Positions 38,581-53,160 of a stretch of DNA of 64,000 nt are shown here, piece by piece. How positions within the stretch are numbered: position 1 is the first letter of the stretch; each line of letters opens with the position of its first letter. The DNA lies in the NCBI GenBank assembly GCA_963691815.1, contig OY829650.1, positions 9,041,027 to 9,105,026 on the forward strand, given 5' to 3'. A model generated the notes under the pieces. It saw only the letters and a list, made by a program, of their open reading frames with translations, was not told the origin of the DNA and searched no databases. Made by a program: the position numbers and the translations under genes. The DNA comes from Echiichthys vipera. Taxonomy: Eukaryota; Chordata; Actinopteri; Perciformes; Trachinidae.

Positions 38581-40810
38581 TTAACCCTTTAAGGTACGCA
38601 AGGGACAATTATTTATTTGCATTTTTAATTCAATTATGATAACAATAACAACAATCAATAGGTTTTTTTTTTTAAATTAGACCCTATAGTATTTCAGATA
38701 CAATCCTCTACCAAACAGTTGAGACGTCTCTTCATAATAAAAGAACAACACAACACTTAGAACAAGTCACATTAAGTGCAATTTCTTGACCAATATTACT
38801 TACTCAAAAATGTTTTTTGGTGATCATGCAACAGCACAAATGGTTTTTGCTAGTCGTGCAACGCCACAAATGGTTTTTGGTGGTCATGCACCAGCACAAA
38901 TGTTTTTTTGGTGGTCATGCAACAGCACAAATGGTTTTTGCTAGTCGGGCAACAGCACAAATAGTTTTTTGGTGGTCGGGCACCAGTACAAATAGTTTTT
39001 TGGTGGTCGGGCACCAGTACAAATAGTTCTTAGTGGTCGGGCACCAGCACAAATGGTTTTTGGTTGTCGGGGAACCAGCACAGATATGTTTTTGGTGGTC
39101 ATGCAACAGCACAAATGGTTTTTGGTGGTTTGGCACCAGCACAAATGGTTTTCGGTGGTCAGGCACCAGCACAAATGGTTTTTGGTGGTCGGGCACCAGC
39201 ACAAATAGTTGTTAGTGGTCGGGCACAAGCATAATGGTTTTTGGTGGTCGGGCACCAGCCCAAATGGTTTTAGTGGTCGGGCACCAGCACAATTGGTTTT
39301 TGGTGGTCAGGCACAAGCACAAATGGTTTTTGATGGTCGGGAAACAGCACAAATGGTTTTTGGTGGTCGGGCACCAGCACAAATGGTTTTTGGTGGTCGG
39401 GCACCAGCACAAATGGTTTTTGTTGGTCGGGCACCAGCACAAATAGTTTTTAGTGGTTGGGCACAGGCACAAATGGTTTTTGGTGGTCGGGCACCAGCAC
39501 AAATGGTTATTAGAGGTCGGACACCAGCACAAATTGTTTTTGTTGGTCGGGCACCAGCACAAATAGTTTTTAGTGGTCGGGCACAGGCACAAATGGTTTT
39601 TGGTGGTCGGGCACCAGCACAAATGGTTTTTAGTGGTCCGGCACCAGCACAAATGGTTTTTGGTGGTCAGGCACTAGCACAAATGGTTTTTGGTGGTCGG
39701 GAAACAGCACAAATGGTTTTTAGTGGTCGGGCACAGGCACAAATGGTTTTTGGTTGTCGGGCACCAGCACAAATGGTTTTTAGTGGTCGGGCACCAGCAC
39801 AAATGGTTTTTAGTGGTCGGGCACCAGCACAAATGGTTTTTGGTGGTCAGGCACTAGCACAAATGGTTTTTGGTGGTCGGGAAACAGCACAAATGGTTTT
39901 TAGTGGTCGGGCACAGGCACAAATGGTTTTTGGTGGTCGGGCACCAGCACAAATGGTTTTTAGTGGTCGGGCACCAACACAAATGGTTTTTAGTGGTCAG
40001 GCACCAGCACAAATGGTTTTTGGTGGTCGGGAAACAGCACAAATGGTTTTTGGTGGTCGGGCACCAGCACAAATGGTTATTAGAGGTCGGGCACCAGCAC
40101 AAATGGTATTTGGTGGTCGGGCACCAGCACAAATGGTTTTTGGAGGTCATGCAACAGCACAAATGGTTTTTGGAGGTCATGCAACAGCACAAATGGTTTT
40201 TGGTGGTAGGGCCCCAGCACAAATGGTTTTTGATGGTCATGCAACAGCATGAATGGTTTTTGGTGGTAGGGCACCAGCACAAATGGGTTTTGGTGGTCGG
40301 ACACCAACGTTAGCCCTTTTGTTCATTGTAAATAGCTCTTTTTAACAACATTAGCTCATTTTACCAACATTTACTAATTTTTTTTCCAACATTAGCTAGC
40401 TTCTCTACCTTTACCATAAAATGACATCTCAACTGTTTGGAAGAGCATGTTTTGAAAAAATTATTTGGCCCTTATAAGACTTATTTTTGTTGAATTAAAC
40501 TACATAATTGTGTTAAACAATTCCTCTGAAATGATATTATGTCAACAAAGTTATTTTACCTTTGAAAGTCCCACCGATATGCATCATCAAAGGAAGAGTG
40601 AATAGTGGGACTTCCTGATTGAGGGGACACTGAGATGGCATGCTGCTCACATGCACAGCGCTATCTAGTGGATATTTGGGGGTTGCACAACTACACTAAA
40701 CGGTAGAGATGGCTCGTTCAGGTTGAGTTAAGCTTGATGCATTTTTCAATGAAATATCGTGACTCAAAATGTGGTCTACCAAATGGTTGAGTAGTACCTG
40801 AAAGGGTTAA
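38581..40810. mobile_element. piggyBac-like non-autonomous element carrying a minisatellite
   Basis: Both ends are TTAA (38581-38584 and 40807-40810), the piggyBac target duplication. Next come inverted termini CCCTTTAAGGTAC (left) and, as reverse complement of the right, CCCTTTCAGGTAC: 12 of 13 match, and a CCC start is usual for piggyBac-type elements. A 14-bp perfect subterminal inverted repeat (CCAAACAGTTGAGA at 38711-38724; complement at 40427-40440) supports one unit. There is no transposase; the interior is 1.5 kb of 30-bp repeat. Mobility would depend on a transposase supplied elsewhere. Confidence 0.68.
38809..40310 (+). repeat. 30-bp minisatellite, about 50 units, with higher-order structure
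   Basis: Unit: GGTGGTCGGGCACCAGCACA followed by AATGGTTTTT. The first 14 or so units vary in length; from 39241 the register is exact. Because 30 is divisible by 3, two frames on each strand stay open for long stretches, including 347 codons at 39209-40252 (decapeptide VFGGRAPAQM). Each unit contains a TGGT-CGGGC-ACCA mini-hairpin. The six-unit block at 39661-39840 recurs at 39841-40020 with three differences. Confidence 0.97.
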
Positions 40811-43800
40811 GGAACATCAGCGTTTTCACAACAAGATTGCATCCCACATGCCATTGTGGCAACACTGCCAGCCACACCGCCTGTCATTCTTTATGCTATC
40901 TGTTGGATTCTTTCATGAGCACATCTGGGATATGCTACATTGGGATATTCATACAACAGACACTACACTGATTTGGATTCCAGGGCTGATTTAGGAAGGA
41001 AAGCAAAAAAACAAAAAAATGTGGCTGAGATAAAAGTGTGCATCGAAACACAATGCAAATTTAGCAATACAAATTGCAGATGTGTTTGAATAGACAGAAA
41101 ATATTGTTGTAGGCAAATATCAGAGATGAAATATGCACATCAAGTTTCTAAACACATCCTAATTTAATGTTCTGTGTGTTCTGTGTAAACAGTGCTGTCT
41201 GGGGCTTCTACTCCAAGTCCTCATCTTTAGCGGCTTCAGCTCAAGGGAATTTTCTGAAAGCCCCTTTATCTTAAATAGCCCCATTTGAATGGCAGCAGAC
41301 AAGCAAACAAAATTGTTTAAATGCACCACTTACATGAGCTGATGGCTTCCTTCTCTCTTATTTGTGCCAGAATAATAAAACGGACCCTTCGCATAAACAG
41401 ACGCCACATCATTATTTCATAAGTTTGCTGACTTGAGCACAGTAAATTTTGCTTTCTTGTGGAAGACAGACCTTTCCTTCCACATTAGTGTATAAGATGC
41501 CGAGATAAGGGCAATGTGTATATACCATATGTTGAGGAATGTATCAAACCCCTGAAGGGACTTCAGCATGAAATTGCGCTCCATTTAACTGCCTGAGTTC
41601 ACAAAAAATAACAGATACTGGAAAGTGTACATCTATGTACTTTGTGCGAGGTTCTGTTATCCTTAGCATGAAGAGAAAAGCACTAAATAAATACAGTCCA
41701 TTATCTTAAATTGCTCATTATCTCTATTCACCAGTGCTTCTCCCTTTGCATTTCTAAGGTTATTGATTCAAGTGTTTTTGGTTTGATTGGCACAGTACGG
41801 AGTTGGTTAAAGGAGCATTTTTCTTCTTTGGCTTGAAATCAAAATGATAATATCGTCTTTTCTCGTCCCCTTTTGGCTCCTTGACTGTCTTTTAACGTCT
41901 ATCATTGACTGTGACTTGCCTATAAAGAGCATATCTCTCCTCATTAGCAGTCACTCTCCTCCTGCTATGTTGGCTTTGTGTGGTATCTCTCCCTTTAGTG
42001 GATTCCAGTGTGTCTCTCTGTCTGCATGTGGAAGAGTATTGGAGAGCGAGGGCTTCAGAGTGACAGATGGAAGCTACGTTGTGACCCTTAGAGATTGGCA
42101 AGCCCTTCTGTCCCCTCCTGATTGAGTGTCTAACTACCGGTCGCTCTCCTCACGTCAAACAACCCTGCTTTATGTTATCTAAAGCCGCTCCCACTTGGCC
42201 TGCTCATTGCGATGGTGGTGTCAGATCCTGACAGCTGTTGTCATCTGCAGCTAGCATTGAGTCTTGATGAATGGCACTTTTATGAAAGTTGTCAAAATCA
42301 AACAGGCAGAGGTTTGAATGAAGATATGAGTATGCATATTACAGGTAGAAATGAAAGGGTAAATCAAGTCTGCATATAATTCCTTTGTTTTGAATGAATC
42401 TATCTATCTCTCTCTCTATCTCTATCTATCTATCTAAGCCTCCTTATTTCCCCTAAAAAATCAAAGTTGCATTAACTCGCTACTTCGACTGCCCCAACGT
42501 ATTTTAAATATAATGTCTATACTTTTTTTTTGGATATAAATATGTAGTGAAACTGAGACTTTTTATTGTTTGGTTACACATGTACTTTTCTTGTGCTTTA
42601 AGCCACTGTTGACATTTGTTTTTAATTTAACTATGATTGTGATCTTTTCCTTACCTTGACTGCATTAGCATGACCATTAAAAATGTTAATCATGCTGTTG
42701 TGGCTACAAACATATATTTAATTGCTAAAATGGATATTATTGTGAAAACCTTAATGACATATGCCATTAATTGTGAAGCAGTTAGTGTTAACATGTTATG
42801 ACTTGGCAAATATGCTCGTAAAAAACACAATGGAATTGCATTTCTCTCGAAACACTTTTGTTGTGAATAACTTTCTAAACATAATTTTTAAGAGACAGTG
42901 TTGCAGGGGGACAGAAAAGTAAAAAGACAAGTTAGATAGAATAGACAGCCATCAGTAGGCACGTGGCGTCTTCCCTGGTAATGACCTTCCACGTTTCTGG
43001 TTTCCAGCAAATGAAATGCGTGATCAGTTGGATTGAGTTCAGGTGATTGATTTGGCCCTCCTTGTGTGCATGTTTTAGGATTATTGTTCTGTTACAATTA
43101 AAGTACTGCATGAGAAAGAGGAATGAATCCTGCACTGTTTACTCAGTAACCGACGAATGCCCTTAGATCTGAGATTCACACTTTAACCTCCTAGCCATTG
43201 TTCGGTTTCAAATCCTGTGTGCTGGATTTTAAAGCCAAAACAATGACAACAAATCGCTTTCTGACAGCACTGCATCATTCTTTTTTATGTAGTGCAACCC
43301 ATCTGCCTTGGATTTCGAAATTTTTGGTAGGTAATGCTGAGATGCTGGTTTTCAGCTCCTGAACAGCCAGTCATTGAAGTGGAAGAGTGTCTGGTCTATT
43401 CCGGTTTGAGAGGTACCCACAGATAGAGTGATATGCCAGACAGTGAAGATCAACACAGCAAAACAGAGTAATCTCTCTTGTCTCCCACCTGTGCTCTCTG
43501 TGTGTCTCTCTCTTTATCCTGTTTATTACATTCCAAATACATTATTCACAGGACTAAAACATTGTTGAGGAGGAAAAACTGTCCAACAGCAATCATATCT
43601 AAATCATAATTCATGCCATCTCTGACTCTGCCAGCTTGTTTATTGCTCTTCTCATGATGGCACCGAGCCCTCTTGTATCTTTACCAGGGAAATCTTCCAA
43701 AGGAGCACTCACAAGAATAGATGGGTACTCAGTGAGTTTAGTGGTACCCAAGACTCTCTTTCTTTTTTCTCACAATTTCACAGCAGCTTTGACTAATGCA

Positions 43801-44230
43801 AAATGCCCTCTCTATGTACACTGATATACAAGGTTGAGACTAAAGGTATATTATTTGTTTGCTTGTTTGATTTTTCAAATGCACTGGCTTTGAGTTCCAT
43901 AAAAAAAAGTCTTTGATGACTTGGGTTAAACAGAGATATAAGGATTGATTGAGTCATAGTGAGACGGCGTGTTCCACGTGGCTACTTAATATTTACTTGG
44001 GTTTTGGCCAACAATGCCGGGAAAAAAATCAGGTCTTTCAGGTCTTCCGTAGGTCCAGCCACTCATGTGTGGACATGTTTGTGCAGACACATGCTTAATT
44101 AACTTGTAAACCTAGGGTGGTAAATTATAAAAATATATATTATCTGAGATTGGTTTAAGAACATTTAATGATATTTAATTTCCATGAGTGATACCGTGGG
44201 GTTTTATGATACAAATATTTAGCATATTTG
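40811..44230. other. No gene recognised
   Basis: Apparently single-copy, AT-rich. A small (ATCT)n/(CT)n microsatellite lies at about 42398-42437. The 93-codon open frame at 41844 has no recognisable domain. Confidence 0.55.
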
Positions 44231-44729
44231 TAGGGCTGTAGCGATACACTAATCTCATGATACGATGTGATACACGTTATTCAGCTCACGATACGATATA
44301 TATCACGATATTCAACCAATAATACGATTAAATTTGATACGATATACTTACGACATTTTCTGAAAGATTTTAAAGGGACAGTGTGATTTTGGTGACATCT
44401 TGTGAATGTTCCATTGACTGGGATTGAACTGATAAAAACTGAATCAATTAGAGAATTACTTTCTGCTCCTGATGTTAATTCTTCAAAAAGTACATAGATA
44501 AAAAGATGAGTCTCAAATCTCGAGTCCCCATCTCCGCTGGACAGACAGATAGAAATGCTCTACAGCGACACTAGCGGCTAGCGGACCTAATAGCTCTTCC
44601 TGCAATGTGAACGGGGGAGGAAATGGGCAGCAAGCAGAGTGCCAGGGGGGTTTGAATGGGAAAGCGATACTTTCTGTGGAAACAAATTATCAATTCATAT
44701 AGCAGAATCGATAAAATGCTACAGCTCTA
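44231..44729. mobile_element. hAT-like MITE, 0.5 kb
   Basis: Twelve-bp terminal inverted repeats TAGGGCTGTAGC (44231-44242) and, reverse complemented, TAGAGCTGTAGC (44718-44729). The 5' part is full of CACGATACGATA-type repeats, as in many teleost hAT-like MITEs. No matching target duplication is left. Confidence 0.65.
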
Positions 44730-45564
44730 ATGCTACTGTGCTAATGCCAAACTATGTGAGGCCCTGCTCATGTAACATGATGCCAAGTGTTATGTGTTCA
44801 ACAGTCTTAGATCTAAAGTGACCAGATATGTGATACTGTGCTGGAATCAAGCTGTATTTATGTGGCCTTGGGGAACAGTAAAGTGTAAAGTCTGTCCCTT
44901 TTTCCTGTCCATCACTCCAGATGTGGTCTGATTATACTGCTGTGCCCATCCACACCCACAATGAATCTATTAAGAGCATTTTGTTGTTAGTACATTGCCA
45001 TTTCAGTGAATAACTATTCCTTGTAATGTTTTTGTTCAGTTTCTCTATAAGTCTCAGTATTTTTTTCAGACTTTTCATTACTTGGCTAGACATTGAGACA
45101 TTGTTTAAATAGCCAATATACTTTGTGAAAGTAGTTTGTGTTTGAGTTATTGCTTTTCTGCACAACGCCATGGTCAAATCTTTAAGATTACTTACACTGG
45201 TGAATACTCACCTGTGGGGTATCTACATTAACTAGACCAGTTTGATGTCTGGTCCAACACATGAAAAGAGGCTGATATGGATGATAGTTTATACGGTTTC
45301 CCCAAGCTATTCCAAGTGATAGTTGTTACAGTTTTAGCTGCAGGACTATTATTCGGCAATCCAAACTCAGCCACTGATAGCATTGGCTTCACTAAAGTGT
45401 TTCAAGTAGCATCACAAAAGTAGGTCTTTTTTTTTTAACTTGTAACAGGTTTTCTGGATATGGACTCATAACCCAGCAACAGTTTTGTTTGAAATGGTAT
45501 ATTTAAAGATGTGGCCATTCAAACCAAGTAAGGTGATAGTTTTATAAACTAGCTCACATACTGT
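44730..45564. other. No gene recognised
   Basis: Nothing supportable. Confidence 0.6.
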
Positions 45565-45740
45565 ACTTTAAAGGTATAATATGTAACATTTCCACATGAA
45601 AATGACTAGACCTTGTGTTTTATTTTTTTGTTGAGTTGTGCACTTGCGTTTACCCAAATTTTACTAACAATGTTCAAACCCAGGGAAATCTGTAAATTGG
45701 CTACAAGGTTGTCCGCCAGAAGCTGTCTTAAAATTGATTT
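45565..45740 (+). repeat. Teleost interspersed repeat fragment
   Basis: TTTAAAGGTATAATATGTAA, CACATGAAAATGACTAGACC and ACAATGTTCAAACCCAGGGA are phrases of a common fish MITE-like repeat. A possible related end (complement of TTAAAGGTATATTATG) is at about 54480-54496. Confidence 0.45.
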
Positions 45741-46457
45741 TTAATCACGTTTTAAGACACATTTTTACAATACATTTTAAAGTCTTGGTCATTTTTAACT
45801 ATATCTTTTTTTACCGGATAAAGTATTTTAGTCATTGGACATCTAGATCTTATTTAGCAGAGAAATGAGCTGAACATCATCAGAGAATCAGTCTTGCTTG
45901 CATTGAACAGCTGCATCTGTGTTGCTTTTCGCCTTTCACTATATTTGGAAACCCTCTCTTGTCTTCGTGAGTTGAACCACCATCATGTGACCACTTGTTG
46001 CGACTGTGGATGTTAGGCTTAGTGAAGCCATATAACCAAAATATATACTGGGTATGTTTAATTTGCTTCATAGTACAGCACCCTGCTTCACTTGTTTTGT
46101 AGAAGAGGAAACCTCTGTAGATAATTTGGCTCCCAAATAAAACCTCCTGAATGTTAAACACTGAACACAGTGAAAAGCCAATTGCAATGACGGCGATATT
46201 GGTAAAGACAACAACTGCCCCGATCCATGCTTCTTCATGTCACAAAACTGCATCTTTTGTTATTGTTTTCATGAGCGACCCCTTGTGGCAGAAAATAACA
46301 TGTCATGCACACAGATTGGTCTACTTACACCAGTAAGGGTGTCAATTTGAACATCACCTAATGTTCAAATGTATTTTACTGTTTGATTAAGGAAAGTGAA
46401 AAATGTATTTAATTTTTTGCTAACCAGTTGTTAACTGGAATTCTTTTTAGTAAATGT
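45741..46457. other. No gene recognised
   Basis: The phrase GAGCGACCCCTTGTGGCAGA at about 46273 is typical of fish repeats; otherwise nothing. Confidence 0.5.
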
Positions 46458-47024
46458 TTAACTCTGGAGAGCATCAATTAAAAAAACAATGCCTTCATTG
46501 CAGTATGTTAAAAAATAGTGTAACTTGAAGATGTGGTGTAGTTTAATGGTAATTGAAGGAGAAGGGAAAGCTTTGGCTATCATCATTGGCATATTTTCCC
46601 CCACTTGCTCTGCAATCTGCCTCTGAAAAAGAACTGAAACAATGTTTAAATAGAATAATCCACTCGAATACAGCTGGATCATCATGATACAATACGATTG
46701 AAACAGGAACTGCAGCTTGTATGTGATATAAATCAATCTGAAGGAGATATGCTGTATGACAAACAATGCTGCGGATATAAAAGGGTATTCAAATGCATAA
46801 TAAATCTCTGGAAGAACGACATAAACTAGACTCTCCCTGCTAACAACAGAAAGAGGGACACTTAAAAATAGAAGGCCGAGAATAAAAAAGGGAGGAAAAT
46901 TGAAAGCACAGCAAAATAACCAATAACAGAAAAAAATGAAAAGAATAAAGCCAAAGGAAAATGAGTGAAATTGGTTGTTCACAGTTGCCTTCTTTTCCCT
47001 TTCTTCATCATCATAATTTTCCAT
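46458..47024 (-). CDS. Unrecognised 188-codon open frame, hydrophobic, doubtful
   Basis: Begins MENYDDEEREKKATVNNQF, then several phenylalanine/leucine/isoleucine-rich stretches that would score as membrane segments (about residues 22-45, 46-62, 78-98, 100-115). No family recognised, no cysteine or glycine pattern, and the composition follows an AT-rich strand, so chance is the leading explanation. Its ATG lies in the first copy of an 86-bp tandem duplication. Listed because it is the longest non-repeat frame in the window. Confidence 0.12.
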   Translation of the reverse strand: MENYDDEEREKKATVNNQFHSFSFGFILFIFFCYWLFCCAFNFPPFFILGLLFLSVPLSVVSRESLVYVVLPEIYYAFEYPFISAALFVIQHISFRLIYITYKLQFLFQSYCIMMIQLYSSGLFYLNIVSVLFQRQIAEQVGENMPMMIAKAFPSPSITIKLHHIFKLHYFLTYCNEGIVFLIDALQS

Positions 47025-47182
47025 ATTTAAATAGCCTTTTTCATTAATTCAAATGCACGGGTATTCAGACAGACATCCTTAGGTACTTTGCGACACATCA
47101 TATTTTCCATATTTAAATAGCCTATTATTAATACAAATGCATGGGTGTTCAGACAGGCATCCTTACGTACTTTGTGACACAC
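47016..47182 (+). repeat. 86-bp tandem duplication
   Basis: ATTTTCCATATTTAAATAGC starts at 47016 and again at 47102. The units continue through CAGACA(G)ACATCCTTA-GTACTTTG with small differences. Confidence 0.95.
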
Positions 47183-48688
47183 TTTGTAGATACAGATGAG
47201 TCACCTTTTAAAGTCATCTTAAAAAATCCAAACGTCGCAATTAATGGCAACAAACACAAAACTTGCCAAGGTAAATCATCAGCCAGTCGCTACAGTATGT
47301 GAATACAAACTAAAGAAAAAGTCTGCTAGACTTATAAAGAGGAATGAGGAAGTCACATTGACGTTGGACGTTTTTATTCACCTTCTCCAATGGATCATCA
47401 TTGTCAAAACAATCAAACATGCTCAGTGGTTAACATTCAGAGATAAGTCAGTGGTAGTAACACTGACCCAAAGACAATGGTTAAGATGCCTCTTATTGTT
47501 AGGATATTTATAGCTTATCCCTGTTATTGATAATAGGAAATGGCATTTACATGCAGCAGCTCATAAATATATCACTATGACTGAAATATTGAAGGAATAA
47601 TAGCACACATGTAAACATGCATGTCTGTATTTAGGCAAGTGGATTAATCAATAATTTAAATTCTTTTTAAATCTACACACATCAGGCTTGCTCCCTTTTG
47701 TTTTGCAGTCATACTTGTCATTGAGGATGCAAGCATGTAGCCATGTCCTGTTTTTGAAAGCCATTTCCTGACATATGTTAGTTGGTAGTGTTTCACTTAT
47801 TACTCTGCATATCTAATCTTATTAGTCATGTCAAAATAACAGAACAGAGAACATAATGATCCTGAATGCCATCAAGTGACTTCACCATTAAAAAGTGTTT
47901 AAATTTCCTTCATCTGCCAATATAGTCCGCTGCTTCTTTCTCCCTAGGCATACCTCATAGTATTAATGCAGTGCATAAACGTGATGCTGTCGGGCTGAGA
48001 TTGTGGTTGTCCATTTTAAGCAGATCATAAAATGATATACATGCTGGTAACATACAAAGGTGTTCTCAGACAGAATGGGGATTAAAATTTAAGAGGAAAA
48101 TAATAATTTGAAAAAAATTGTTCATATTACTGTGAAAAGTACACACACACAAACACACATGTGATGTTAGAAGTCTCCTTTAGCTGGAGGTCACATGATG
48201 GTGGTTCAACTCATTAAGACAAGAGAGGATTTCCCAATATAGTGAAAGGCAAACTATGATTGATTACACAAATACAAAGAAAAGTATGTACATTTCACTT
48301 TGAGGGGTGGATTTGTGGGATGGTTTGAATATAAAAGTGCAGCAAAGTCCAAACATAAATCAAATCAAGGTTTGATAAGAAACACTTATTTTTGACAGGT
48401 ATAGAAATTAGGATGGGTTGGCAGGATAAATGTGAGTTATTGTTTAAAATGTATATGAGTGACACAGGGTCGATATTTGGGTTGTACATAATAGCTCTGG
48501 GATAGTTTTTTGAGATGTATGAATATGATTTAATTGTTTAATTAATGGAGAAGGGTAGGATCAGATGAGTGAACGTCTTCCTATTTCTTTTAGAACATGT
48601 AATATATAATTGTGGTTTGTTTATTTTGTTTATGATAATTTGTATATTGATTTTGCTATATGTGTTCTGTTTATTATATATATATATA

Positions 48689-48719
<31 letters not shown>

Positions 48720-49872
48720 TACATGTTCAAAATAAACGAACCAAACTAAATATCTCATCATAAAATGACATATCGTTAAGCTGTGCTTTCCTTTTGAAAG
48801 GAAATGCCTCTGTCCATGGTGCTGAAGTCTACATGTTGCTGTATCTAACAGTATTGCTACTACTCATCAGCAATGAATTGCCATCTACTTTCTACTGTCT
48901 CACTGGGGTTGTCTGATAATGGCACAATGACCTATATCACATGTATTATTTAACTATGTATTCCTCAAAATAAACAACATGGACTACAACAAAGTTGAGT
49001 CAGCAAAATGTATCTTATTCAACCATGAGTTGTCTGTATGTAGAAGCATCCTTCCTCTCAATTGGCTGGTCACTGTCAGTTAATTAAAACAGATGCTTTG
49101 TGTTTCTTCCACTTGCACATTGTAGGACAAAAAAGTGAAGAAAGTTGAAAAAAAAAAGGATAGATAAATGAAGAAAGAGGAACTATCTCCTGCTGCTCAT
49201 TGGTTCTCTATGTCTTCCTTGGTCCTGGAGGAGCTCTGTCACTTTTATGCCTAAGCAGACAAGTGCTCCTGCAGCTCCCTCTCCTGGGTTTTCAACATCA
49301 TCCCTCTCTTTGAAGATTGTTTTATTTTTTTTTTGCAGCATCTGCTTTTTTCACCATCCCCCAGTCCACTGCTACATTGCCTCCCTTCTTCTTTTCACAC
49401 TTTGATTGCATGTATCTCTCATCGGAGTCCTCTGGCTAATTGCATCATTCTAATGGTCTTTTTCATGATCATACTCTGTGGTAAGTTGACGTTTCATGTG
49501 GCTTATTAATTAGAATTAACGAGAATAGGACAAAAAAAAGTGAAGAGAAAGTGCTGATCAGTAGTTTGAGTGTAGCAATTGCAATTGTCTTGGTTGAGGG
49601 TATTGGTACCGCGAGGGGATCAGGAAATGAGGCTTGCATCCAAAAACTTTACATCATTCCTGTCTTACCCTTTTATTTTAATCCCATAATATTTCCAGTA
49701 TAAATAACCACTCATTCTGTGTTCATCACCAGTAGACAGCTGAGTGTAGTAATGCTCTGATGTCTATTGACACATTATCTCACATGGCTGCAGCCATTAT
49801 CAGCACCATCCACACAGCAACAGGACTTGGCCTGCTACTGGAGAGAGTAGGTGTCTCCATCCTCATCCCCTG
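47183..49872. other. No gene recognised
   Basis: Only a (TA)n/T-run microsatellite at about 48676-48721 stands out. Confidence 0.6.
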
Positions 49873-49885
49873 GCACACGTACACA

Positions 49886-49970
<85 letters not shown>

Positions 49971-50013
49971 AGTGGTGATGTTGGAAGTCTCCTCCTTTAG
50001 CTGGAGGGCTTAC

Positions 50014-50085
<72 letters not shown>

Positions 50086-50086
50086 C
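49873..50086 (+). repeat. (AC)n followed by (CT)n microsatellites
   Basis: (AC)n at 49873-49971 and (CT)n at 50017-50086, 45 bp apart. Confidence 0.98.
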
Positions 50087-50751
50087 ACTTTCAGTCACTC
50101 TGAGATGCTGCCATGTCAGTGCAATTTAACAGTTCTTTGATCCATGTCCTAAGAGTGAATGGCAACAAATTAAGCAAATTATTTGAACCACCCACGGGCC
50201 TAAGGCAAAGAGAGAGGTAGAGGGAGGAGGGGCCTGGGAATGCTACAGTTGTTAACAGGAGGGTCGAATGTGACTGCCAGATCCATGAAGGAGGGGATAA
50301 AAATAAATAAATAAATACGTACTGTACAGTATATAAATGTATGGGATAACCGAGGAGTGACCTGATTGAGGGGAGATGTGTTTTGCCTCGATTGTCTGCA
50401 CCTGTTCTCATTTAGAGCAGGTTATTGGAGGGCTGGCTGAGCTATCTATTTTGGCTTTAAACATAGGATTTTTGTATCAGAAAAAATCACCACTATGTCA
50501 TATCTTTAGGAGGAAATCATTCGGCTGTGAAAGGAATTCCTCTCTCTTTTCTTTTCATTGCCTGAGCACAACAATGTTTTGTATTTGCTCCCTGATGTCT
50601 CAATGCTGTTTCATGTATAATGTTAGTGAAGTCCGTCTGGGATGTTGAAAGTGTCTCTTTAGTGAAAAGAAATTCAGTTGCAATATTATTTTCATATTGT
50701 TGCATTCTTATATATATATATATACAAAGTGCTTTAAAATGTGCTTCTCAA
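50087..50751. other. No gene recognised
   Basis: Nothing supportable. (TA)n at about 50709-50724. Confidence 0.6.
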
Positions 50752-53105
<2,354 letters not shown>

Positions 53106-53160
53106 TAATTTATATTTGTATAGCACCTTTCAAAACACAATTACAAAGTGCTGTATAATC
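53106..53160 (-). repeat. Teleost LINE/SINE tail scrap
   Basis: TATATTTGTATAGCACCTTT followed by CAAAACACAATTACAAAGTG is the complement of the usual fish retroelement tail; about 50 bp. Confidence 0.55.

Noticed and set aside
39209..40252. A genuine repetitive structural protein
   Set aside because: Four frames are open at once and there is no promoter, signal peptide or splice context; the open frame follows from a stop-poor 30-bp period.
38809..40310. CRISPR-like array
   Set aside because: The 30-bp units are contiguous with no unique spacers, in a vertebrate genome; this is a minisatellite.
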